From a virus, in IMG/VR virus record IMGVR_UViG_3300006736_000035, positions 1 to 33,619 of that record: a stretch of 33,619 nucleotides of DNA, one strand, 5' to 3'. The notes beneath the pieces are model-generated. The model was not told where the DNA came from, searched no databases, and was given only the letters and a program-made list of their open reading frames with translations. The translations under genes were made by a program, and so were the position numbers. Shown one piece after another: positions 22,747-29,718 of this stretch. Positions within the stretch are counted from its first letter, which is position 1; each line of letters begins with the position of its first letter.

Positions 22747-24516
22747 ATGTCTGTTTTACAAAAACTAACTGAAGGTATTGTTCACCGCGACGTTGCTCGT
22801 GAAGGCCATGCTCTCCTCTCCAAGTGGGAGAAGACGGGACTTCTAGAAGGAATGGGCGATGATCGTGCCAAGAATACAATGGCGGTTCTCCTTGAGAACC
22901 AAGCAAAGGAGCTTCTTCGTGAGGCTTCTGCAATGGCAGCTGGCGACGTCGAAGGCTTCGCAGCAGTTGCTTTCCCAATCGTTCGCCGAGTTTTCGGTGG
23001 ATTGATTGCAAATGATTTAGTCTCGGTTCAGCCGATGAGCTTGCCCTCGGGCCTCATCTTCTTCCTTGACTTTTCACACAGCACGTCTCGTGCCGGTATG
23101 GAAGTTGACAAGTCGATTTACGGCGGTGATATTTTGGGTAAGGAGTTGGCAACTAATGGTGTCGACCTTAACCCAGCTGATCGTGAGGGTCCTCGTGGCT
23201 TTTATGACTTGGGAACTGGCTTCAGTTCGCCAACGGGCAGTGCTATCGTCGCTGTCGGGCTTCTTGCCTTGGCTAAGACTGCGATTAGCGCCCTCACACC
23301 GGCACAAAAGAAGCTTCTTCGCTTCGATCCGGATATTTTGGCTGCAACCGCAACGGATACAGTTCAAATCATTGATGTTGCCAAGGCAGATTTTGATCAG
23401 CTTGATGTCAGTGCACTAACGGCACTCACTTCATCTGCTAATTACGATGCCGACGGCACCGACACGGCCGAAAACACCCTAGGGGGAGCAGTGCTTGTTC
23501 GTCGTTTGACTTCTGTCAGTCCTGCCGACAGTACTGACATTAGATTGGTGTTCCATGGCCCCACAGGTGCAACCACCTTGGTCAATGGAACTGGTGGCGT
23601 CGATATCGAATACCCAATGACTGATGACTTCACTGCCACTGGTCCAGCTCTTGGTGCCATTGTTGGACAAGATCAGTGGGGCTTGGAAGAAGCAGGTAAG
23701 ACATCTGGTGACAGTGGTGCTAGCCATGCTGCCGGAAAGGATGCCATCCCTGAGATTGACATCAAGGTTGACAGCATCGCTGTCACCGCAGTCACAAAGA
23801 AACTCAAGGCTAAGTGGACACCTGAATTGGGACAAGATCTCAATGCATACCACAACCTTGATGCAGAGGTCGAGTTGACTGGGATTCTTTCGGAGCACAT
23901 TGCTCTTGAAATTGACCAGGAAATCCTTGGAGATCTCATCAACGGTGCAAAGGCAGGCACTCGCTACTGGAGCCGTGCTCCTGGCTTGTTTGTCGACAGC
24001 TCCGGTGCTGAGCTTGGTGCAACTGCAGCATCTCCTGACTTCACTGGTACGGTTTCCGAGTGGTATGAGACACTCATCGAAACCATCAATGATGTCAGTG
24101 CTCAGATTCACCGTAAGACGCTTCGCGGCGGTGCAAACTTCGTTGTTTGTTCCCCAGAAGTTGCTAACATCTTGGAATTCACCAGCGGCTTCCGAGCTAG
24201 CGTGACAGCTGATCAGGATAAGGGCACCATCGGTGCTGTTAAGTCTGGTTCGCTTTCGAAGAAGTTCGACGTTTTCGTCGACCCTTACTTCCCACGTAAT
24301 GTGATCCTTGTTGGTAGAAAGGGTGGTTCCTTTTTAGAGAGTGGATATGTATACGCTCCCTATGTGCCACTGCAAGTGACTCCCACCATCTTCGGTACCG
24401 AAGACTTCGTGCCTCGTAAGGGCGTGATGACTCGTTATGCTAAGAAGATGGTTCGTCCTGACATGTACGGCTTGGTTGTCGTTCGTGGCTTACTAGGCGA
24501 ATCGGGTGCTAGCTAA
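22747..24516 (+). CDS. 23: Major capsid protein precursor (gp23)
   Basis: This 589-aa protein has a strong AGGAGG site. T4 gp23-type hallmarks are the propeptide region (MAVLLENQAKELLREASAM), the segment FPIVRRVFGGLIANDLVSVQ followed by PMSLPSGLIFFLDF, and a late segment with FVDPYFPRNVILVGRK. A site fitting the gp21 rule is LLRE at residues 56-59, with mature protein starting at Ala60; T4 gp23 is cut after residue 65. Residues ~200-320 are Thr/Asp/Ala-rich and may be an inserted surface domain. Codon use is visibly more regular than in neighbours (many GCT, GGT, CGT), as expected for the most abundant virion protein. A terminator follows. Confidence 0.95.
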   Translation: MSVLQKLTEGIVHRDVAREGHALLSKWEKTGLLEGMGDDRAKNTMAVLLENQAKELLREASAMAAGDVEGFAAVAFPIVRRVFGGLIANDLVSVQPMSLPSGLIFFLDFSHSTSRAGMEVDKSIYGGDILGKELATNGVDLNPADREGPRGFYDLGTGFSSPTGSAIVAVGLLALAKTAISALTPAQKKLLRFDPDILAATATDTVQIIDVAKADFDQLDVSALTALTSSANYDADGTDTAENTLGGAVLVRRLTSVSPADSTDIRLVFHGPTGATTLVNGTGGVDIEYPMTDDFTATGPALGAIVGQDQWGLEEAGKTSGDSGASHAAGKDAIPEIDIKVDSIAVTAVTKKLKAKWTPELGQDLNAYHNLDAEVELTGILSEHIALEIDQEILGDLINGAKAGTRYWSRAPGLFVDSSGAELGATAASPDFTGTVSEWYETLIETINDVSAQIHRKTLRGGANFVVCSPEVANILEFTSGFRASVTADQDKGTIGAVKSGSLSKKFDVFVDPYFPRNVILVGRKGGSFLESGYVYAPYVPLQVTPTIFGTEDFVPRKGVMTRYAKKMVRPDMYGLVVVRGLLGESGAS

Positions 24517-24541
24517 GATTATTTAGCTAATACAAAACTTT

Positions 24542-24575
24542 AAGCCTCCCATTGATTTGGGGGGCTTTTTGTTTT
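24542..24575 (+). terminator. Rho-independent terminator after gp23
   Basis: AAGCCTCCC (24542-24550) pairs with GGGGGGCTT (24559-24567) in a 9-bp stem with one T-G pair and an 8-nt loop, followed directly by TTTGTTTT. It lies 25 nt after the gp23 stop and would separate capsid expression from the genes downstream. Confidence 0.9.
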
Positions 24576-24581
24576 ATGAGG

Positions 24582-24590
24582 ACTAATTAA
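24582..24590 (+). promoter_or_regulatory. Variant promoter-like motif ACTAATTAA
   Basis: This 9-mer differs from ACTATTTAT at two positions and occurs just after the gp23 terminator, where a new promoter is needed for the 141-aa gene (73 nt downstream). A TATAAT at 24600-24605 lacks a -35 box, and a small hairpin (AAGGC/GCCTT, 24609-24625) lies between. Either AT-rich element could be the real promoter core. Confidence 0.3.
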
Positions 24591-24663
24591 TACAAGGAAT
24601 ATAATGATAAGGCGTTATATGCCTTTTGATTTTTAAAAAAAGGATATAAAAGGAGATTCTAAA

Positions 24664-25089
24664 ATGAGTAAATTAGGAAGATATGCAGCGCAAAGAAGAA
24701 AAGTAGAAACTTTAGGAACTACCGCTAAAACAATTACGGTAGCAGATTGTGGAACGGAGTTTTTAGTTGTGCAAAACGGCGTAGCGGCAATTGAGCACAC
24801 TTTGCCCAGTGTTGCAGCTGCAGGTCAAGGATGGTGGTGCGCATTCACCTTAAAAACTGCTGTTGAGCATAATAATGCAGACGTCAATATAGCCTCTGCA
24901 GATGGAAATGTCATCAGCGGTGTTGAGGTTGGCGATGCAGCCGCCGGGATTGCAAATCAAGAAAAAATTATTATTGAAGGCAATAGCGCATCTGTTGGCA
25001 CCCGAGTGGAGTTATGGACCGATGGGTCTAGATGGTATGCTACCACTGCTGGAGTAGCCGACGGTGATATTACAACGTCAGCTGCATAA
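24664..25089 (+). CDS. Small beta-rich virion-type protein
   Basis: This 141-aa protein has a good AAGGAG site and is flanked by terminators on both sides, so it is probably a monocistronic unit. It begins with a short basic stretch (MSKLGRYAAQRRKVE). It then shows strands typical of small phage surface proteins (TAKTITVADCGTEFLVV, QEKIIIEGNSASVGTRVELW) and ends with a segment containing TDGSRWYATTAG. The last pattern recurs in phage decoration and fibre-related proteins. A separate strong terminator after it and its place next to gp23 fit a highly expressed head decoration protein, but this is not shown by a recognised family. Confidence 0.6.
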   Translation: MSKLGRYAAQRRKVETLGTTAKTITVADCGTEFLVVQNGVAAIEHTLPSVAAAGQGWWCAFTLKTAVEHNNADVNIASADGNVISGVEVGDAAAGIANQEKIIIEGNSASVGTRVELWTDGSRWYATTAGVADGDITTSAA

Positions 25090-25116
25090 CAACTAACATC
25101 GCCTTATCAAAGAATC

Positions 25117-25146
25117 AACCCCAAGCCACGGCTTGGGGTTTTCTAT
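25117..25146 (+). terminator. Rho-independent terminator after the 141-aa gene
   Basis: AACCCCAAGC pairs with GCTTGGGGTT (10 bp) around a 4-nt loop, followed by TTCTATT after the final stem Ts. It lies 28 nt after the stop codon and before the next promoter-like motif. Confidence 0.85.
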
Positions 25147-25153
25147 TGTGTGG

Positions 25154-25162
25154 ACTATTTAT
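25154..25162 (+). promoter_or_regulatory. Candidate late promoter motif ACTATTTAT
   Basis: An exact copy of the recurrent 9-mer, placed directly after the preceding terminator and 28 nt before the start codon of the next gene, with AAAGGAG between. The terminator-then-motif order strongly suggests promoter function. Confidence 0.6.
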
Positions 25163-25190
25163 TATACAAGCCTAGACAAAGGAGACTATA

Positions 25191-25586
25191 ATGGGCAAAC
25201 GCAAAAAGAGACTTACTATGGCAAAATATGCCAAGAAGTATGCCAAGAAGAGAGCAGCGATCGCTGCCAAAACAACCACAGAACAGATAATTGAAGTTGT
25301 GGAGGAACCAGAAACAATCACAGAACAAGCAGTTGAAGTTGTTGAAGTACCAGAAGAAATCATTGTGGAAACAGCAGAAGTAATCATTGTTGAGGACACT
25401 TCAACAACTGACTTAGTCAACGATGAAAACATCGATTTAGAGGCGGCAGAACAGCCTGTAGAGGCGACTTTGGAAGAGGTTGTGACTACTGATGCCCCAA
25501 AAAAGGCAGCTAAAAAAACAACCAAGAAAACAACCACTTCGACAACCAAAAAGCGAAGAACAAAGAAAACTGCCACAACCAAGTAG
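25191..25586 (+). CDS. Low-complexity protein with histone H1-like basic tail
   Basis: This 131-aa protein has an AAAGGAG site. It has three parts. The first is a basic N terminus (MGKRKKRLTMAKYAKKYAKK). The second is an acidic Val/Glu/Thr-rich middle of ~75 residues (IIEVVEEPETITEQAVEVVE). The third is a Lys/Thr/Ala-rich tail (PKKAAKKTTKKTTTS and TKKRRTKKTATTK) resembling histone H1 and bacterial H1-like tails. Such tails bind DNA without sequence specificity. Its own promoter-like motif and position between capsid and neck genes suggest a late product, possibly a DNA-condensing or internal head protein. I know no characterised homologue. The repeated acidic middle could screen the basic ends until processing. 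Confidence 0.6.
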   Translation: MGKRKKRLTMAKYAKKYAKKRAAIAAKTTTEQIIEVVEEPETITEQAVEVVEVPEEIIVETAEVIIVEDTSTTDLVNDENIDLEAAEQPVEATLEEVVTTDAPKKAAKKTTKKTTTSTTKKRRTKKTATTK

Positions 25587-25655
25587 AACGAGCCGCTTTT
25601 CTTTTGGCTAATAACTAATTAAGATGATATATCTTTAGCTAAAGAGGGTTCATTA
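25587..25655 (+). promoter_or_regulatory. Gap with ACTAATTAA motif and 12-nt palindrome
   Basis: This 69-nt AT-rich gap has ACTAATTAA at 25614-25622, identical to the motif after the gp23 terminator. A perfect palindrome, CTTTAGCTAAAG, lies at 25633-25644 just before the ribosome binding site of the neck gene. It could hold a promoter and operator, or simply structure the leader. No convincing terminator is present. Confidence 0.3.
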
Positions 25656-26951
25656 ATGTCTTATCCAACTTTGACACCAGTCAGCACAACCAGTGCAGTG
25701 GTGTTAACATCCACTGGCTCACCGTCCCTTGTGGATGCATCCCTGCCATATCGAATATATTCGGATGAAACATCTCCGCTGTATTCTTCTGATTTTCTAT
25801 CAGGTGCAGCAGAGCAGGTTGCGCATGTCTACAAGAAGCTCGGCGGCGATGTCTTGGACATTGAGATAACACCAGGAAACGTATACGCCGCATATGAAGA
25901 GGCTTGCCTGGAATACTCCTATATTGTGAATCTGCACCAAGCAACCAACTTGTTGTCAAATGCACTTGGAGCTTCAACGGGCTCGTTCGATCATAAGGGG
26001 CACATCAAGGAGACAGTGCCAGGCAGCACACCGCTAGCGACTGTTAGTGGCTCGCATGTCGCTCTGAGATATCCAAAGTTTGACTATGGCTTCTCGAGAA
26101 GGACAGCGGAGGGTGCATCTTCGGAAGTGGGGCTGAATAGTTCAGTTCAATTCTCTGCATCATTTAATGTCACTGCGAGTGTTCAAGATTACGACTTGCA
26201 GAGCATTGTGTCTGCATCTGCTGAAGCTGGCGGTGTCCCATATGCTGGCTCCTGGAATAACAAGAAGATAATGGTGAAGAAAGTCTATTACAAGACACCT
26301 CATGCGATGTGGAGATTTTACGGATATTATGGTGGACTGAACGTCGTCGGGAACCTCCACAGTTATGGACAGTTCTCAGACGATTCATCGTTTCAGCTGA
26401 TACCCACATGGCAAAACAAGGCACAAGCATTGGCATTTGAGGATGCGATATACACGAGGATGTCACATTTCTCGTACGAGCTGCACAACAACAACTTGCG
26501 ATTGTTCCCGATACCACAAAACTTTTCACCAACAAAGATGTGGGTGGAGTTCAGCTTCTCGACGGATGCTTGGGACGACAATGTTAATGGCGACAACTTA
26601 TCGAAGGGTGTCAACAACATGAACACCCTCCCAATTGCCAACATTCCATATGAGAACATCAACTCAATTGGCAAGCAGTGGATCCGCCGCTTCTCTCTGG
26701 CACTTTGCAAAGAGATGCTTGGACATGTCCGAAGCAAGTTTGCATCAGTCCCGATACCTGGAGAGTCAGTCACTCTCAACGGCTCAGATTTGATGTCACA
26801 GGCAAGGGAAGATCAGGACAAGCTGAGAGAAGAGCTTAAGACTACGCTGGCAGAGATGACATATGTGAAGCTGTCTGAATCTGATGCGACATTAACAGAG
26901 AATGCAAACAAAGTCATGGTTCAGATGCCAATGCGTGTGTTTGTGGGCTAG
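25656..26951 (+). CDS. Neck / head-tail connector protein (gp13-like)
   Basis: This 431-aa protein follows the capsid genes where T4-like phages keep neck genes. The N-terminal third has LSGAAEQVAHVYKKLGGDVL and YAAYEEACLEYSYIVN, a helical pattern seen in connector proteins that dock on the portal. The C-terminal part has IGKQWIRRFSLALCKEMLGH, then SVTLNGSDLMSQAREDQDKL and an acidic helix. I associate this arrangement with neck proteins of marine T4-like phages. It is longer than T4 gp13 (309 aa). The middle is Ser/Ala/Tyr-rich, probably a surface-exposed beta domain. It is the first of three genes that read like neck, neck and tail completion. The exact T4 equivalent is uncertain. Confidence 0.6.
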   Translation: MSYPTLTPVSTTSAVVLTSTGSPSLVDASLPYRIYSDETSPLYSSDFLSGAAEQVAHVYKKLGGDVLDIEITPGNVYAAYEEACLEYSYIVNLHQATNLLSNALGASTGSFDHKGHIKETVPGSTPLATVSGSHVALRYPKFDYGFSRRTAEGASSEVGLNSSVQFSASFNVTASVQDYDLQSIVSASAEAGGVPYAGSWNNKKIMVKKVYYKTPHAMWRFYGYYGGLNVVGNLHSYGQFSDDSSFQLIPTWQNKAQALAFEDAIYTRMSHFSYELHNNNLRLFPIPQNFSPTKMWVEFSFSTDAWDDNVNGDNLSKGVNNMNTLPIANIPYENINSIGKQWIRRFSLALCKEMLGHVRSKFASVPIPGESVTLNGSDLMSQAREDQDKLREELKTTLAEMTYVKLSESDATLTENANKVMVQMPMRVFVG

Positions 26952-26963
26952 GAGGGCTAACGA

Positions 26964-27455
26964 GTGTCAGAAGACAACAAATGGAGCCAGCCTGCCAGTC
27001 CTCCCCCTCCGCTGTTCACTGGCGAGAAAGAGAGGGACTTTGTCAAGCAAGTCAATGATGAAATCATCGAAAGGGTTGTTGGCCAAACAATTGTCTATTA
27101 TCCTGTTAGTCTGGAGCACACGAATTACAATGAGATATATGGCGAAGCGATAGAAAAGAACTTTCTCAGTCCGATAAGGGTGCATGCCTTTGTGAAGTTC
27201 GAGTCTCAAGACACAACGGCGACTCCACTGGGCATCGACAGGATCGAGAGAATAACAGTCAACTTCCACAAGAGAAGGCTGACAGAAGATCAGGACTTGT
27301 TTGTGAGGGAAGGTGATTTTGTGTTGTATTCCGATAGATATTATGAGATACTCACATTAACAGAACCACGATGGTTGTTCGGGCAAGCTGAAAACAGCTT
27401 TGAGATAGCGGCATCGTGTGTCAGGGCAAGAGAAGGATTGTTCGATGGCAGATAA
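26964..27455 (+). CDS. Neck / tail-connector protein (gp14-like position)
   Basis: GTG 26964 has AGGAGG about 9 nt upstream. The 163-aa product has a short Pro-rich start (ASPPPPLFTGEKERDFVKQV). It continues with VVGQTIVYYPVSLEHTNYNE, a beta-rich core, and the paired segments VNFHKRRLTEDQDLFVREGD and FVLYSDRYYEILTLTEPRW. I believe this layout is typical of a conserved small neck protein in marine T4-like phages. The position between the gp13-like and gp15-like genes supports a head-tail joining role. It overlaps the next gene by 11 nt. I cannot prove homology to T4 gp14, which is larger (256 aa). Confidence 0.55.
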   Translation: MSEDNKWSQPASPPPPLFTGEKERDFVKQVNDEIIERVVGQTIVYYPVSLEHTNYNEIYGEAIEKNFLSPIRVHAFVKFESQDTTATPLGIDRIERITVNFHKRRLTEDQDLFVREGDFVLYSDRYYEILTLTEPRWLFGQAENSFEIAASCVRAREGLFDGR

Positions 27456-28710
27456 CGAAGATTGCTCACTTCAGCTGAAAGAAGTTCCATTCCCAGTCTC
27501 GACAATCGAAAACATCGACATGTCAATGCTGAAGTTCCTGCGTGATGAGATGAATCTCTTCTCAACAACCAACAAGGGTTGGAGAAGGATCCCAATCATG
27601 TGGGCATCATCCGAAAGGGGATTCCAAAGCAAAAGAGGCGAAGAAATCAGGGATAAGCAGGGGACACTGATTCTTCCCATGATAACGGTGGAGAGGACAG
27701 GTGTCGCAAAGGATCCTACAAGAAAGGGCACAGTGTGGGGCAACGTTCCTCCTATCGACGATGAAAAGGGTGGCTCAATACCAATCGCAAGAACATTGAA
27801 TCAGGTTAAGACATCAAACTTCGCAAATGCCGACATGGAACACAAGAGAGGGCAACTGAATTTCCCTCGCCCCAACCAGAAGATTGTCTATTCGACGGTT
27901 TCAATACCGATACCTGTATATGTGACTGTCACATACGATATCGCCATCAGGACAGAATATCAACAGCAAATGAATGAACTCATGGTGCCATTCGTCACAC
28001 GTCCAGGCGGCGTCAATTATATTCTCCTGTCCAGCAACAGCCATCGCTACGAGGGGTTCATACAGCAGGACTTCTCACATGGAAACAACCTTTCTGATTA
28101 TTCGAATGATGAAAGGAAGTTCGAAACAAAGATTCAGATAGAGGTTCTGGGATATCTCATCGGAGATGACAAGAATCAGATAAAGCCAAAGTTTGTTTAT
28201 CGCGAGAATGCTGTCGAGGTGAAAATCCCGAGAGAAAGGGTGATGCTTGGAGAGATACCAGAACATGAGCTTGGCAGCTATTACGGATTGACAGGCGTCA
28301 CAACATCAAAATCACAGCCACCTTGTTCGACGAGGGCATTCTTCAGCACACTTGGTGCTGCAGGAACACACAACTTGACTGGTGGCACATCATCGACAAC
28401 AATCACGACGGATAGTTTCAAAACGCTTTTTGTTGATTCGTATGCAATAGGGGAATACCCTACAGGTGCCACTGACTGTTCAAATCGAGTGTTCACAACC
28501 CAGCACAACATCAAAGAGAACACTGAAACGCTGTTCTTCAACGGCATGCTGCTTTATCCAGGCAGTATCGCAGCTGGAGCCGATTACGAGGTTTCAAACG
28601 GGAACACGTTCACACTTCATGAGGACTACACACCGCAGACATCGGCATGCAAAGATGCCGGTGAAGATGTCCCAGATGACATTATGAGAATAACATATAT
28701 CAGAGCTTAG
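27445..28710 (+). CDS. Tail terminator / sheath-completion protein (gp15-like) with extra C-terminal module
   Basis: The start is ATG 27445 (421 aa), with AAGGA about 8 nt upstream; a TTG 27 nt earlier is open but less likely. The first ~270 residues fit the T4-like tail completion pattern: NLFSTTNKGWRRIPIMWASS, GTLILPMITVERTGVAKDP, TVSIPIPVYVTVTYDIAIRT and KIQIEVLGYLIGDD. Proteins of this type cap the tail tube and sheath and join them to the neck. The last ~90 residues are a separate module with TLFFNGMLLYPG and ADYEVSNGNTFTL, ending ITYIRA. The fibre-like gene at 29719 ends with a related module. It is longer than T4 gp15 (272 aa) because of this addition. Confidence 0.62.
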   Translation: MADNEDCSLQLKEVPFPVSTIENIDMSMLKFLRDEMNLFSTTNKGWRRIPIMWASSERGFQSKRGEEIRDKQGTLILPMITVERTGVAKDPTRKGTVWGNVPPIDDEKGGSIPIARTLNQVKTSNFANADMEHKRGQLNFPRPNQKIVYSTVSIPIPVYVTVTYDIAIRTEYQQQMNELMVPFVTRPGGVNYILLSSNSHRYEGFIQQDFSHGNNLSDYSNDERKFETKIQIEVLGYLIGDDKNQIKPKFVYRENAVEVKIPRERVMLGEIPEHELGSYYGLTGVTTSKSQPPCSTRAFFSTLGAAGTHNLTGGTSSTTITTDSFKTLFVDSYAIGEYPTGATDCSNRVFTTQHNIKENTETLFFNGMLLYPGSIAAGADYEVSNGNTFTLHEDYTPQTSACKDAGEDVPDDIMRITYIRA

Positions 28711-28729
28711 CAGCAAAAGGAGAGAGAAA

Positions 28730-29215
28730 ATGAGCCTGAACGAGAAATTGAGAGGAATCCTGAAAAAAGTCAAGAATTCCAAGTCAAACGACGGAGTGGT
28801 AGAAGAGATTCAGGCACTTTTGGAAGAGGACACAAGTGCTGACGTCATCGAAACTCTTGGGGAAGAGGAGGAGATGGAAATCATCGACTTGGGAACGACA
28901 CCACCGCCCCTGCCAACGATGGAGCCCCCACCACCACCATCTGTGGTGACATTGGAGTGGGAGCAAATAGCCAGATTCATGCAAATGCAGAAAAGCTCCA
29001 AGTCAGGTCACGAACAATTGGGTGCTTTGTGTCTAAGTTTCGAGGAAGAAAAGAAGAAAATAGCTGATGCTCTCAAGGTTTTGCAGAAGGAGATGATAGC
29101 AGAGATAGGTGATCTTCGAGTTGCAGCGAACCTTCCAACTAATGTTGATTATGTCTTAAATTTGCCTGCCATTCCAGGCGAAAGCGGTTCATTTGTGAAA
29201 GCGGAGACTAATTAA
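28730..29215 (+). CDS. Hydrophilic protein with proline-rich linker, unknown function
   Basis: This 161-aa protein has an AAGGAGAG site. A basic N-terminal helix (MSLNEKLRGILKKVKNSK) is followed by an acidic part (EEEEMEIIDLG) and a proline run (TTPPPLPTMEPPPPPS, ~56-71). A helical segment follows (EEEKKKIADALKVLQKEM), then a Gly/Pro ending. The N-terminal helix recalls the targeting-like leaders of the head proteins but lacks the I/L-I-x-E-E core. Its position between tail completion and fibre-like genes suggests a tail assembly role, for example a chaperone, but nothing in the sequence proves this. Confidence 0.5.
   Translation: MSLNEKLRGILKKVKNSKSNDGVVEEIQALLEEDTSADVIETLGEEEEMEIIDLGTTPPPLPTMEPPPPPSVVTLEWEQIARFMQMQKSSKSGHEQLGALCLSFEEEKKKIADALKVLQKEMIAEIGDLRVAANLPTNVDYVLNLPAIPGESGSFVKAETN
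29207..29215 (+). promoter_or_regulatory. Variant motif ACTAATTAA at the end of the 161-aa gene
   Basis: This is the third exact copy of the variant 9-mer, 35 nt before the start of the 79-aa gene. It encodes the last codons of the preceding gene (Thr-Asn-stop), so coding constraint cannot be excluded. Confidence 0.25.
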
Positions 29216-29250
29216 TCTGTCAACATGGAGAAACAAGGGAAAATATTAAT

Positions 29251-29490
29251 ATGAGTGAGAGCGAAAGCATTAACGAGAACTTCATCACTAGTGATATCGG
29301 AATAGCGGCGTTTCTCCAGCTTAAAGGGGCAAAACTAGTCAACTGCAAGAGGTTGGACAGTGGAAAGTTCTATTTTGAATTTGAAGATGCAGATAAGACA
29401 TGCAGACAGAGATCCATAGAGTTTCTTGACTCGGATTTTTGCAAATTCGACAACATTGTTCGAAATTTAAAGAAAGTTTTGTTCTCTTAG
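29251..29490 (+). CDS. DUF5659-like small protein
   Basis: This 79-aa protein has AAGGG upstream of its ATG. It follows the DUF5659 pattern: a short start, then FITSDIGIAAFLQLKGAKLV, a strand with KFYFEFEDADKTCRQRS, and a helix ending NIVRNLKKVLFS. DUF5659 proteins are small alpha/beta proteins in phages and bacteria whose function is not known to me. The family call rests on the T/S-D-x3-AAFL-x-LKG and FEFED patterns. No metal site or membrane segment is visible. It is followed by a 228-nt gap without a gene. Confidence 0.65.
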   Translation: MSESESINENFITSDIGIAAFLQLKGAKLVNCKRLDSGKFYFEFEDADKTCRQRSIEFLDSDFCKFDNIVRNLKKVLFS

Positions 29491-29718
29491 CATTCCCAGT
29501 GCCTATATAATAGCAGACGTTCGTTAATCCTTAGCAGTTTGCTAACCTTCCATAACATCCTAGTCACCGCATGTTTGAATATTCTAATCTAATCTAATCT
29601 AACATTTTTCTCTTTTCTGTTCAGTCCAAGGAATGTTCCAGCCTCGATAGAGGTTGGGTAACAAGTAGCACCGAGATATATGTTATATATCGGTGTGATC
29701 AAAATAGGAGGAATAAGT
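29491..29718 (+). other. Structured non-coding gap before the fibre-like gene
   Basis: This is the longest unexplained gap in the window. It holds TATAAT (29506-29511, no good -35 box) and four tandem TCTAA units (29583-29602). It also holds an 8-bp hairpin with GATA loop (29638-29657, CCAGCCTC/GAGGTTGG, one G-T pair) and a second hairpin (29669-29695, CACC-GA-GATATAT / ATATATCGGTG). None is followed by a T-tract, so they are not normal terminators. AGGAGG follows just before ATG 29719. It may be a promoter with a structured leader or a small RNA; no ACTATTTAT motif is present. Confidence 0.45.
29583..29602 (+). repeat. Four tandem TCTAA repeats
   Basis: TCTAA occurs four times in direct tandem in the non-coding gap. 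This could be a slippage-prone spacer that alters promoter-to-gene distance, or chance in AT-rich DNA. Confidence 0.7.

Noticed and set aside
29506-29511. TATAAT as a sigma70-type promoter for the fibre-like gene
   Set aside because: No acceptable -35 hexamer at 16-18 bp; over 200 nt from the start codon. Kept only as a component of the unexplained gap.
29638-29695. Possible tRNA in the gap before the fibre-like gene
   Set aside because: The hairpins do not fit a cloverleaf, and no T-arm consensus or acceptor stem is present.
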